Shown here piece after piece: positions 7,281 to 15,368 of a stretch of 46,640 bases of DNA. The notes under the pieces are model-generated. The model was not told where the DNA came from, did not search any database, and worked only from the letters and a program-made list of their open reading frames with translations. The first letter of the stretch is position 1, and each line of letters begins with the position of its first letter. This stretch comes from Bacteroides sp. (lineage in GTDB: Bacteria > Bacteroidota > Bacteroidia > Bacteroidales > Bacteroidaceae), in NCBI GenBank assembly GCA_019414725.1, contig DXLM01000015.1, positions 1 through 46,640 of the forward strand, in the 5' to 3' direction. The position numbers and the translations under genes were made by a program.

Positions 7281-8294
7281 ATGAGAAAAATAGTATTCTT
7301 CCTGACGATTGCAATCTGCTTGGCTTCATGTAAAAAGGAACCAGAGTTTGTTTTACAAGGCGAACTGCAAAATTGTAGTTCCGACGAAATTCTGGTTGTT
7401 TATGACGATCCTGTTTCCAAGCTTGATACTATTATTCTCAAGGACGGAAAGTTTACATATACTTTTTCACCCGATACATTAACATTATTCTGGCTAGTTT
7501 CGCCCGATATGTTAAAAACGATACCTGTATTTGCAGATAAGACACTGCATATGACTCTTAAGGGAAGTTTTGAAAATCCGGTTATCAGCGGTGACGGAGA
7601 GAATGGGGTATATGGAAAATTTCTGGAAAGTTTGCAAAACCTAAAAGACAGTGCGGCTATCACTCAAAAAGCAGAAGAGTTTATTGTACAACATCCGCAC
7701 TCATTTGTATCAGCCTATCTCATCAACGATTATTTCGTACAAGTACCTCAGCCTGACATTGAAAAGACCAGAAGTCTGATAGAGCCACTTGGAGGAAACA
7801 TAAAAGACAGCCGCATATTAAGTATGGCTTTAAAGTCAATACCTCCTAAAGACAAAACAGAGAGAAATGAAAAATACCTCACATATTTTTCATGCAAAAA
7901 CCGTAGTGGCAAATATGTGACATGGAGTAGTTCAGAGAATAATTACACACTTTTGAACTTTTGGGCCAGTTGGGATAAAGCAAGTGTATCCGTACGTGAT
8001 TCACTAGCCAAAATGGCAAAGGAATTTCCGGAAAAGAAATTCAGAGTGCTCAACATCTCACTCGACTACGAAAAAAAGAAATGGCTTGAAGCTTGTAAAG
8101 AAGACAGCAAACAATGGATTGAAGTCTGCGACTACAAAGGCTGGAGCAATCAGGTTGTCAAACAGAATAACATACATAAACTGCCTGCAAATATTTTAAT
8201 AGACCGCAACCGAAAAGTCCTTGGTAAAGACTTAACGGAAAAAGATCTGTATACGACAGTAGAGCAGCTTATCAAAAAAGAGGAAAAGAAATAA
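7281..8294 (+). CDS. DUF4369/thioredoxin-fold lipoprotein lacking the CxxC pair
   Basis: A 337-residue lipoprotein with signal MRKIVFFLTIAICLASC (acylated Cys17). The N-terminal half (about 20-110) looks like the DUF4369 domain often found in front of TlpA/AhpC-type thioredoxin domains in Bacteroidetes. The C-terminal half (about 210-330) keeps the fold: LLNFWASW, FRVLNISLDYEKKKW, and the cis-Pro region HKLPANILIDRNRKVLGK. However, where oxidoreductases have WCxxC, this protein reads WDKAS (Trp231, Asp232, Ser235), so both redox cysteines are missing. It cannot act as a conventional thiol-disulfide oxidoreductase and may be a structural or binding protein. It ends 12 bases before the YifB-like gene, so the two are probably cotranscribed. 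Confidence 0.8.
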   Translation: MRKIVFFLTIAICLASCKKEPEFVLQGELQNCSSDEILVVYDDPVSKLDTIILKDGKFTYTFSPDTLTLFWLVSPDMLKTIPVFADKTLHMTLKGSFENPVISGDGENGVYGKFLESLQNLKDSAAITQKAEEFIVQHPHSFVSAYLINDYFVQVPQPDIEKTRSLIEPLGGNIKDSRILSMALKSIPPKDKTERNEKYLTYFSCKNRSGKYVTWSSSENNYTLLNFWASWDKASVSVRDSLAKMAKEFPEKKFRVLNISLDYEKKKWLEACKEDSKQWIEVCDYKGWSNQVVKQNNIHKLPANILIDRNRKVLGKDLTEKDLYTTVEQLIKKEEKK

Positions 8295-8306
8295 AATAAT
8301 CTCTTC

Positions 8307-9845
8307 ATGTTAACCAAATTATTCGGAGCAGCGGTACAAGGTATCGACGCAACAATTGTGACCATTGAAGTCAACAGTTCACGCGGTATTAAATTTTTTC
8401 TAGTCGGTTTACCCGATTCTGCCGTAAAAGAGAGTCATGAACGCATCATGTCTGCACTGCAAGTCAACGGTTATAAATTTCCCACCTGCCAGATTGTTGT
8501 AAACATGGCACCTGCTGATATCCGAAAGGAAGGATCATCATACGATCTTCCCCTGGCTATCGGTATACTTGCTGCTACAGGAACTGTGTCATCCGACAAA
8601 CTGAACCGTTACCTAATTATCGGAGAGCTAGGATTAGACGGTAATTTGCAGCCTATCAAAGGAGCACTTCCTATTGCTATATGCGCCCGTGAACAAGGAC
8701 TGGAAGGATTAATTCTTCCCAAGCAGAATGCCCGAGAAGCTGCTGTTGTCAACAACCTGAAAGTATTTGGAGTAGAAAACATTACTGAGGTAATTGAATT
8801 CTTCAACGGGATTCGTACCTTAGAACCAACAATAGTCAATACCCGAGAAGAGTTTTATCGAAGCCAGGATAACTTCCCTTTCGATTTTGCCGACGTAAAA
8901 GGACAAGAAAATGTAAAGCGCGCACTTGAAGTTGCAGCAGCAGGCGGACACAACCTCATTATGATAGGCGCACCGGGTAGTGGAAAATCAATGATGGCGA
9001 AATGCCTTCCAAGTATTCTTCCCCCTCTGACACTGGCAGAAAGCCTGGAAACAACTAAGATACACTCAGTTGCCGGAAAGCTTGGTAAAGATTCTTCATT
9101 GATAGCTGTACGCCCTTTCCGCAGCCCTCATCACACAATCTCACAAGTTGCCATGGTAGGTGGCGGGAGCAGTCCCCAGCCTGGAGAAATCAGCCTTGCC
9201 CACAACGGTGTACTCTTTCTTGACGAGCTGCCTGAATTCAACCGGAGCGTACTCGAAGTCCTTCGTCAGCCACTTGAGGACCGTCGGATAACTATTTCAC
9301 GTTCTAAATATACATTAGAATATCCTGCCAGCTTTACGCTCATAGCCTCCATGAACCCGTGTCCATGCGGCTATTATAATCACCCAACGCGTCACTGCGT
9401 ATGCAGCCCCGGACAAGTTCAACGTTATCTGAACAAAATATCCGGTCCGCTACTCGACCGTATCGACATACAAATAGAAATAGTCCCTGTCCCTTTCGAA
9501 AAACTGTCTGAACAGACTAAAGGTGAGTCGAGTGCAGCTATACGCGAACGAGTTATCCGGGCAAGACAGATACAAGCCAGCCGATTTGCTCATGACGCAG
9601 GAGTCCACTGCAACGCACAAATGTCATCACGTCTGTTACACCAATATGCACTTCCAGACGAAAAAGGGCTCTCATTACTTCGCAATGCCATGGAGCGTTT
9701 TCATCTTTCAGCACGTGCCTACGACCGTATTCTGAAAGTCTCGAGAACTATCGCCGACCTGGAAAATGCCGAACACATACAGCCTCATCATTTGGCAGAA
9801 GCCATCAGTTACCGTAACCTTGACCGCGAGAATTGGTCAGGATAG
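8307..9845 (+). CDS. YifB/ComM-family Mg-chelatase-like AAA+ ATPase
   Basis: A 512-residue cytosolic ATPase with the standard three-part layout. The N-terminal ChlI-like domain (1-170) opens MLTKLFGAAVQGIDATIVTIE and includes GLPDSAVKESHERI. The AAA+ domain (about 190-395) has Walker A GAPGSGKS at 221-228, the HHTISQVAMVGGG segment and Walker B VLFLDELPEF. A Cys-rich turn (PCPCGYYNHPTRHCVC) precedes the C-terminal lid (about 410-505). Relatives include ComM, which acts as a branch-migration helicase in natural transformation of gamma-proteobacteria; the role in Bacteroidales is not settled. Length and motifs are complete. Confidence 0.92.
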   Translation: MLTKLFGAAVQGIDATIVTIEVNSSRGIKFFLVGLPDSAVKESHERIMSALQVNGYKFPTCQIVVNMAPADIRKEGSSYDLPLAIGILAATGTVSSDKLNRYLIIGELGLDGNLQPIKGALPIAICAREQGLEGLILPKQNAREAAVVNNLKVFGVENITEVIEFFNGIRTLEPTIVNTREEFYRSQDNFPFDFADVKGQENVKRALEVAAAGGHNLIMIGAPGSGKSMMAKCLPSILPPLTLAESLETTKIHSVAGKLGKDSSLIAVRPFRSPHHTISQVAMVGGGSSPQPGEISLAHNGVLFLDELPEFNRSVLEVLRQPLEDRRITISRSKYTLEYPASFTLIASMNPCPCGYYNHPTRHCVCSPGQVQRYLNKISGPLLDRIDIQIEIVPVPFEKLSEQTKGESSAAIRERVIRARQIQASRFAHDAGVHCNAQMSSRLLHQYALPDEKGLSLLRNAMERFHLSARAYDRILKVSRTIADLENAEHIQPHHLAEAISYRNLDRENWSG

Positions 9846-9850
9846 TTTCT

Positions 9851-9914
9851 CGGTTACAACCGGCCTTCTCCTGATACATAAGTATCTTCATGAATAGAAA
9901 GCCCCCTATCAGGA
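9851..9914. other. Small inverted repeats after the YifB-like gene
   Basis: CGGTT-AC-AACCG at 9851-9862 is a tight 5-bp hairpin six bases after the stop codon. TCCTGATA at 9869-9876 pairs with TATCAGGA at 9907-9914 across a 30-base loop. Neither is followed by a clear U tract. They may weakly separate this gene from the EamA transporter gene. Confidence 0.3.
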
Positions 9915-10024
9915 TACAAAAACGGCTAAAGGTTCTGAGACATGACAGTTCAGGAACAAGAATTTTATTCAGTCATCAACAATCAAAAAACATATATAAA
10001 ATTTTACGTATCTATTCAGCCAAT

Positions 10025-10915
10025 ATGAAAAATATCAGTAAAAATGCAATTATCGGGTATCCCGCCGGAATTATCACCGGTATAACCTATGGATTAAATC
10101 CGTTGTTCGGAGTTCCTTTAATGAAAGAAGGTGCAGCCATCGAATCTATTCTTTTCTTCCGTTATGCCATTGCCGTATTATTCTTAGGTGGTTTTCTCTT
10201 ATTGAGCAGACAAAGTTTCAAGATTTCATGGAAACAAGCCGGCGTGTTGCTTATACTCGGACTACTTTACACATCAAGTAGTGTATTCTTGTTCGAGGCA
10301 TACAGCTATATAGCCTCAGGACTTGCAACAACTATTATATTTCTCTATCCGGTTCTTGTAGCTATCATCATGGTCTTTTTGCGGGTTGTTCCCTCCTGGC
10401 CGGTCTGGCTTTCCATCATTCTCACCTTTGTAGGGGTAGTGATCATGACACAGAGCGATTCTACACAGACCATCAATCCGATAGGAGTCATCCTTTCGTT
10501 AGGTTCGGCTTTAGTCTATGCACTATTTATAGTCATCATCAACCGAAGCAAAATTATCAGCAATATATCAAACAGCCTGCTTACATTCTATGCACTGACA
10601 GTAGGTGCAATTATCTTCTTAGGGAAAATTACATTATCCGACATTCATATAACAACCGGACTTACAGGAAACATGGTCTGGTTGAACCTTGTCGGTCTTG
10701 CGATTCTTCCGACTGTCGTATCAACCGCTACATTGGCTATTGCGACACGAAACATCGGAGCCACCAAAGCATCCGTCCTTGGGGTATTCGAACCCGTTAC
10801 TGCTATTCTCATTGGAACTGTTGTCTTTGGAGAAGCTCTCACAACCAATATCATTGTCGGAATTTTACTTTCCATAGCAGCCATAACCTTTATGATTGCC
10901 AAAACAAAAAGATAG
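10025..10915 (+). CDS. EamA-family (DMT superfamily) membrane transporter
   Basis: An inner-membrane protein of about ten helices in two EamA repeats. From the ATG at 10025 (MKNISKNAIIGY) it has 296 residues, the usual family length. The frame is open upstream to an ATG at 9890, but the additional 45 residues are basic and hydrophilic and do not look like the family. The first repeat runs from GYPAGIITGITYGLNPLFGVP to about residue 145, with AYSYIASGLATTIIFLYPV typical of its end. The second ends in LGVFEPVTAILIGTVVFGEALT, a strongly conserved EamA segment. Substrates in this family range from amino acids to other metabolites; nothing here identifies one. It converges with the PUL1 HTCS gene. 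Confidence 0.88.
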   Translation: MKNISKNAIIGYPAGIITGITYGLNPLFGVPLMKEGAAIESILFFRYAIAVLFLGGFLLLSRQSFKISWKQAGVLLILGLLYTSSSVFLFEAYSYIASGLATTIIFLYPVLVAIIMVFLRVVPSWPVWLSIILTFVGVVIMTQSDSTQTINPIGVILSLGSALVYALFIVIINRSKIISNISNSLLTFYALTVGAIIFLGKITLSDIHITTGLTGNMVWLNLVGLAILPTVVSTATLAIATRNIGATKASVLGVFEPVTAILIGTVVFGEALTTNIIVGILLSIAAITFMIAKTKR

Positions 10916-10960
10916 GATCCGGCCTTTAACAGCCTGAAAATATTGTATTTATCAATAAAA

Positions 10961-11035
10961 GTTTCTTTTTACCCTTCACGGCTTCCACCGGGTTACTGGC
11001 ATCAAGAACCGGTGAAAGCCGTGAAAGGCAAAAAA
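10961..11035. repeat. Long imperfect hairpin between the EamA gene and HTCS1
   Basis: The arms at 10972-10991 and 11009-11028 pair over about 18 bp with one bulge and one mismatch; the core is CACGGCTT against AAGCCGTG and CCACCGG against CCGGTG. The T-rich flank before the left arm and the A-rich flank after the right arm can extend the stem. Because the T run precedes and the A run follows, it is not a normal intrinsic terminator in either direction. It may act as a transcript barrier or 3' stabiliser between the two convergent genes. Confidence 0.55.
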
Positions 11036-11053
11036 CAACACATTCCTTTTCCA

Positions 11054-11137
11054 AAAATATCAGCATCTTTTCACAAATTCATCGAGATATTTTTTTAAAA
11101 TTCGTACAAAAAATACAGGAAACATGCTGATGTTTTT
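11054..11137 (+). terminator. Candidate terminator-like inverted repeat before the HTCS1 3' end
   Basis: ATCAGCAT at 11059-11066 pairs with ATGCTGAT at 11124-11131, extended by AAAAA on the left and TTTTT on the right across one T-G pair, giving a stem of about 14 bp with a 57-base loop. A smaller alternative hairpin uses AAACAT (11120-11125) and ATGTTT. The T run at 11133-11137 follows. It could terminate plus-strand transcription from the EamA gene, although the large loop makes this uncertain. Confidence 0.35.
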
Positions 11138-11154
11138 AAACTCCTATTAACCAA

Positions 11155-14100
11155 CTATTTAAGATACTCACTAGGAGGTATTCCGAACTGCTGTTTAAAG
11201 CTCTTCGAGAAATGAGACAATGTATTGAAACCTGTCATATCAGCTATTTCAGAGATTGTATATTTACCCTCCTTCAAAAGTTCTACCGCACGATTTAATT
11301 TATACGTTTTGAAAAAGACACTCGGATTCTCTCCTGTCAGTCCTTTTACCTTATAATAAAATTTAGTTCGTGATATTTTCAGAAGCTGAGTCATTCTTGT
11401 TACATCCAGCTCAGGATTAGAAAGTTCACTCTCCATCAGATGATATAATTCCGTCATAAACATATTATCCTGCGGTGAAAGCACATTCTCGTCCATCTTG
11501 TCTGTCTGGGTAGAACGGCTAAGCAAACTACGTGTCTTTTCCCGGTTATTGAGCAATGACTTGATAAGAGCCATCAGATAATGCGGTTCAAAAGGTTTTG
11601 TCACATAAGCATCAACTCCTACATTCAACCCTTCCACCTGATTTTCTATGGTTGTCTTTGCCGTAACCAGAATGACCGGAATATGACAAAGCTGTAAACT
11701 CTCCTTTATCTCGCGGCAAAGCCAATAACCATCCTTTCCCGGCATGACCACATCACTCAGAATCAGATCGGGAACACTCTCTGTAATAGCTTCGAGTGCA
11801 CTCTCTGCATTAAAACGGCAAACGACCTGATAATCGGAGCCAAGCAGCAGCTCCAGATAATAAGCAACTTCAGAATCATCATCAACAACCATGATTGTTT
11901 TTTTCTCCTTGTCAAGATCCGGATCAGGTTTTACAGGAAGCGGATTTTCCTCAAGCGGGAAAGCTTCCAGCTGATTGACTTGTTCATGCGACCGCTCTGC
12001 TTCCGAATAAGCCGACTGACCAACAGGTACAATAAGTGTAAACATTACTTTATTGTCGTCTTTCAGATTAGAGGCAGTCAAGCTCCCATGATGAAGTCGG
12101 GCAAGACTGCGGGCATAATAAAGTCCAATACCCGTTCCCCAGTTATATATTCCTCCATGCTCATCCGAAATCTGATAATAACGTTCGAAGATCTTTTCCA
12201 GTTTATCATCCGGTATCTGTCCGGTATTAATAACTTCTATCTTTACAGCTTGTACAGCATCCTCCCCCGATACAATATCAAAATTCACATTGATACGTCC
12301 ACCAGCGGGAGTATATTTCAAGGCATTCGACATCAGGTTAGTAAATATCTTATCTATTTTATCTTCATCTATCCAGGCAATGAAACTTCCTTCCAAGCCG
12401 TTGGTTATCATTGTAATCGACTTACTTTCAGCATTAACACGGAATATATCTGTCAACTCTTTCAGAAACACAACAATCTCAGTAGGACGTACCTTGAGTT
12501 TCAACGTATCATTTTCCAGTTTATTAAAATCAAGCATTTGGTTTACCAGCCTCAGCATACGGTTTACACTACGCTGTACGATACGAAGCAGATTTTTATT
12601 CTCACCGGTTATATCCGAACTGCTATACAATAAAGAAATCGGACCGGAGATCATTGTCAGAGGTGTACGGAATTCATGAGAAATATTGGCAAAGAAACTC
12701 ATATTCATCTTATTGATAAACTGCTCTTGCGCCTTTGCCTGTTCTGCACGAAGCACAGCCTGCTTCTCCGCGCGTATACGCCACATGGCTCTTATAAAGA
12801 AGGCCAAGATAGTAATCCCCGCTATCAGATAAAAAGTATATGCCCACCATGTAGCCCACGGAGCAGGATGTACAATAACCCGAATAGCATTTTCTCCTAC
12901 GATAGTACTCTGATCATTTTGAGTAATCCGAACCCTAAAAGTATAAGTTCCAGCAGGAAGATTTGCATAATAGGCTTCTTTATTGTTATGAGCGTTAATC
13001 CAATATTGGTCGAATCCATCCAATTTATAATAATGGTGCAGACGTTCACTTTCACTATAGTCGAGTGCTGCAAAAGAGATACTGAAACCATTTTGATCGT
13101 ACTTCAGATTAATATCCGGATTATAAGATAAATGACGATCTATGCAGGCTCCTTTTCCCGGACGGACCAACGTATTATGTATTTTAATATCTTCAAACAG
13201 CAGAGGTATATCATGTCTGACCTGCATGTTAGTTGGCTGGAATATTGTCACCCCATGTGTACCGCCAAAAACAAGTGTACCATCATCCAGACAGCATGAA
13301 GCTCTGTCATAAAACTGATTGCCCCCTAACCCGTCGGCTTCATAATAATTTATCCATTTATCAGTTTGAGGAATATATTTGCTTAAGCCGTACAATGTAC
13401 TTATCCATAAATTTCCTTGTCTATCTTCCTCGATACTGGATATATCTGTACAAGTTGTCCCCGGGAACGGAGTAACTTTTCCTGATTCAGGCGAATAACA
13501 CATCAGTCCGTTACTTACGGTTCCTATCCATATATTACCAGAACTGTCTTTATACAAATCGGTCGGAATAAAAACAGAACGCTGGATACAACGTTCAAAG
13601 TCTTGTATATTTACTTTAGGCTCAGATATTGTTCCATCTGCAGATACCAGTTTTAAAGGCTGGTAAAATGCTGAAGCAAGAATAGTTCCATTACCTATAG
13701 GTAAAAGCCCTGGAATAAATGTATAGCCGCTGAAAACCGGGAAACGAGAAAACGCTTTATCTCCTTTACGCAATACATATAGGAAACTACTCGCTGTGCC
13801 AATCCACAGATTCTGTTTATCATCTTCCACTATAGACATGGGAACATTCACCATATATCGCTGCTCTACCCGAAAACGTCCTTCTTCATACTTACATTTC
13901 AATACTTCATTGGATGTAGCTGTCATCCAGACAGTTCCATCTATATCGCTGACATACAACTGATTGACATAAGCAGTATTCCCTTCACCTCTGCCAAAGA
14001 GCTCATTACGGTCTATCTTTTCCAACTGCTGATTGCCAAACCGATAGACAAATACCCCATCCATCAGTGTTGCAATCCATAAGTTCTGATGTTTATCTGC

Positions 14101-15153
14101 CGACAAAGAAATAACAGACTTATCCTTAAAATAAGAACTCAAGTAGTTATTATTGTTAAACAGTTTCTTATAACGATAATGTACTGCATACCCCTGATCT
14201 ACTGAACCAATCCATAAATTGCCTTGTGAATCATTAAACATACGGCTAATCTTAAAATTCGGGACTTCAAAAGGAAAACCATTCTCACCCTGATGAATGA
14301 CTGTCTTCGATGTTTTGTCGTAATAAAACACTCCCCTTCCCTGCGTACACAGCAAGACACCGTTTTCATAAGGATAAATATACTCAACAGGAACATGTGA
14401 CAAAACCGGATGAGAAGCTATCGCCTCGGGCAATGACAAATACTTGCGCTGCCTTACATCGAATATAGATACCGACTGATTGCCTGCCATCCAGAGTTCT
14501 CCATTTTTCAGTAAATAAGAAGCACGACAATACTCTTCTCGTTTCATCGAGAATGTTCTTTTATAATTGGACAAAGAATAGCACCGCATATCCTTGGAAG
14601 TTATTACCCAGCAATTATCTTGTGCATCGACAAAGCTGTTGATAATAAACATAGATGATGTATCAAAATCATAAATAGCCGGTTCAAAACACTCTTCCGA
14701 TGAATTATACAGACAAATATCTGTCAGTGTAGTAAGCAAAATATCACCTTTGGAAGATTCAGACAAACGCAATCCGTTTCTGTTATTTCCACTCAAGCGG
14801 ATATTCTTAAAATTATCCTTATCGGTATACTGGCACACACCGTTTACTGTCGATATCCACAAGCGCTTTTTTGAATCAAGAAAAATATCCTGAATATGAT
14901 TGTCGGGAATATCAAGAGAGTCATCCGTACAAAAATACTGATGATATTCATTTACGCTGAATTTATTCAACCCACGGAAAGTACCTATCCATATATGTCC
15001 CTTCCCGTCTTCACCGAATGCCGTAATCTGTTGATTGGATATATCATTGGTGACAAGAGGACTTTGTCTTTCTACTTCTGAAACCAAATCTTTCCCACTG
15101 CGAGTGCATGAGAACAATAAAAAAATAAAAAACAAAAGACTTAATGTTTTCAT
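11155..15153 (-). CDS. Hybrid two-component system sensor/regulator of PUL1 (HTCS1)
   Basis: A single 1332-residue protein holding a whole two-component pathway. After a hydrophobic N-terminus ending in LLFSC (possible lipobox, Cys16), residues about 30-660 are two-propeller periplasmic sensor repeats (many GxIWIGT and GNLWIST units). A Y_Y_Y domain follows (about 681-750), then a membrane helix (about 768-790), a HisKA domain with His826 in SHEFRTPLT, a HATPase (N-box NLMSNALKYTP near 941), a receiver with phospho-acceptor Asp1134 in LSDVVMPGKDG, and a C-terminal AraC-type HTH (about 1230-1332). Known HTCSs bind an oligosaccharide in the periplasm and activate the adjacent PUL. It is divergent from the esterase-SusCD-GH3 operon, so that operon is the expected target. 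Confidence 0.95.
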   Translation of the reverse strand: MKTLSLLFFIFLLFSCTRSGKDLVSEVERQSPLVTNDISNQQITAFGEDGKGHIWIGTFRGLNKFSVNEYHQYFCTDDSLDIPDNHIQDIFLDSKKRLWISTVNGVCQYTDKDNFKNIRLSGNNRNGLRLSESSKGDILLTTLTDICLYNSSEECFEPAIYDFDTSSMFIINSFVDAQDNCWVITSKDMRCYSLSNYKRTFSMKREEYCRASYLLKNGELWMAGNQSVSIFDVRQRKYLSLPEAIASHPVLSHVPVEYIYPYENGVLLCTQGRGVFYYDKTSKTVIHQGENGFPFEVPNFKISRMFNDSQGNLWIGSVDQGYAVHYRYKKLFNNNNYLSSYFKDKSVISLSADKHQNLWIATLMDGVFVYRFGNQQLEKIDRNELFGRGEGNTAYVNQLYVSDIDGTVWMTATSNEVLKCKYEEGRFRVEQRYMVNVPMSIVEDDKQNLWIGTASSFLYVLRKGDKAFSRFPVFSGYTFIPGLLPIGNGTILASAFYQPLKLVSADGTISEPKVNIQDFERCIQRSVFIPTDLYKDSSGNIWIGTVSNGLMCYSPESGKVTPFPGTTCTDISSIEEDRQGNLWISTLYGLSKYIPQTDKWINYYEADGLGGNQFYDRASCCLDDGTLVFGGTHGVTIFQPTNMQVRHDIPLLFEDIKIHNTLVRPGKGACIDRHLSYNPDINLKYDQNGFSISFAALDYSESERLHHYYKLDGFDQYWINAHNNKEAYYANLPAGTYTFRVRITQNDQSTIVGENAIRVIVHPAPWATWWAYTFYLIAGITILAFFIRAMWRIRAEKQAVLRAEQAKAQEQFINKMNMSFFANISHEFRTPLTMISGPISLLYSSSDITGENKNLLRIVQRSVNRMLRLVNQMLDFNKLENDTLKLKVRPTEIVVFLKELTDIFRVNAESKSITMITNGLEGSFIAWIDEDKIDKIFTNLMSNALKYTPAGGRINVNFDIVSGEDAVQAVKIEVINTGQIPDDKLEKIFERYYQISDEHGGIYNWGTGIGLYYARSLARLHHGSLTASNLKDDNKVMFTLIVPVGQSAYSEAERSHEQVNQLEAFPLEENPLPVKPDPDLDKEKKTIMVVDDDSEVAYYLELLLGSDYQVVCRFNAESALEAITESVPDLILSDVVMPGKDGYWLCREIKESLQLCHIPVILVTAKTTIENQVEGLNVGVDAYVTKPFEPHYLMALIKSLLNNREKTRSLLSRSTQTDKMDENVLSPQDNMFMTELYHLMESELSNPELDVTRMTQLLKISRTKFYYKVKGLTGENPSVFFKTYKLNRAVELLKEGKYTISEIADMTGFNTLSHFSKSFKQQFGIPPSEYLK

Positions 15154-15186
15154 TTTAAGTATCGCTAGTTAACAAAATTACAGACA

Positions 15187-15194
15187 CAAATATA
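15187..15194 (-). promoter_or_regulatory. -7 box for HTCS1
   Basis: On the minus strand this reads TATATTTG, an exact TAnnTTTG match. It lies 33 bases upstream of the HTCS1 ATG. The same octamer and immediate flank (CAAATATAAG on the plus strand) recur in front of HTCS2. Confidence 0.6.
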
Positions 15195-15232
15195 AGCAAA
15201 AAACAAGGTATAAAGTACCCCAAAAGCACATT

Positions 15233-15295
15233 TTGAACAAATGAACAAACATTTAAACAAATAAGACAGGAGGATTGAACGCTGCAACAAACATT
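15233..15295. promoter_or_regulatory. Candidate HTCS1 operator: paired direct repeats 42 bp apart
   Basis: The pattern TTGAAC-N5-AACAAACATT occurs twice in this intergenic region, at 15233-15253 and 15275-15295. The conserved 6- and 10-base blocks are identical and the starts are exactly 42 bp (four helical turns) apart, while the five-base spacers differ. Conserved outer blocks with a free spacer are what a protein with two HTH subdomains (AraC type) would contact. The pair lies between the HTCS1 -7 box and the operon promoter candidate at 15333. Use by HTCS1 is an inference. Confidence 0.5.
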
Positions 15296-15332
15296 AAAAA
15301 TAAATAAAATAACTGTAGAGAAAGGAACATCG

Positions 15333-15340
15333 TAATATTG
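15333..15340 (+). promoter_or_regulatory. Candidate -7 box of the PUL1 operon
   Basis: TAATATTG matches TAnnTTTG at all but one position, 28 bases before the esterase ATG. No -33 box is visible, as expected for a promoter that depends on an activator. The candidate operator ends 37 bases upstream. Confidence 0.35.
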
Positions 15341-15368
15341 CAATCGGAAAACCTAAAACAATAAATTT

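Noticed and set aside
9890..10024. Upstream start for the EamA transporter
   Set aside because: The extra 45 residues are basic and hydrophilic and exceed the normal family length; the ATG at 10025 starts the first repeat properly.
11980..13131. Several open frames opposite HTCS1
   Set aside because: They mirror the codon pattern of the HTCS gene and have no start context or recognisable domain.
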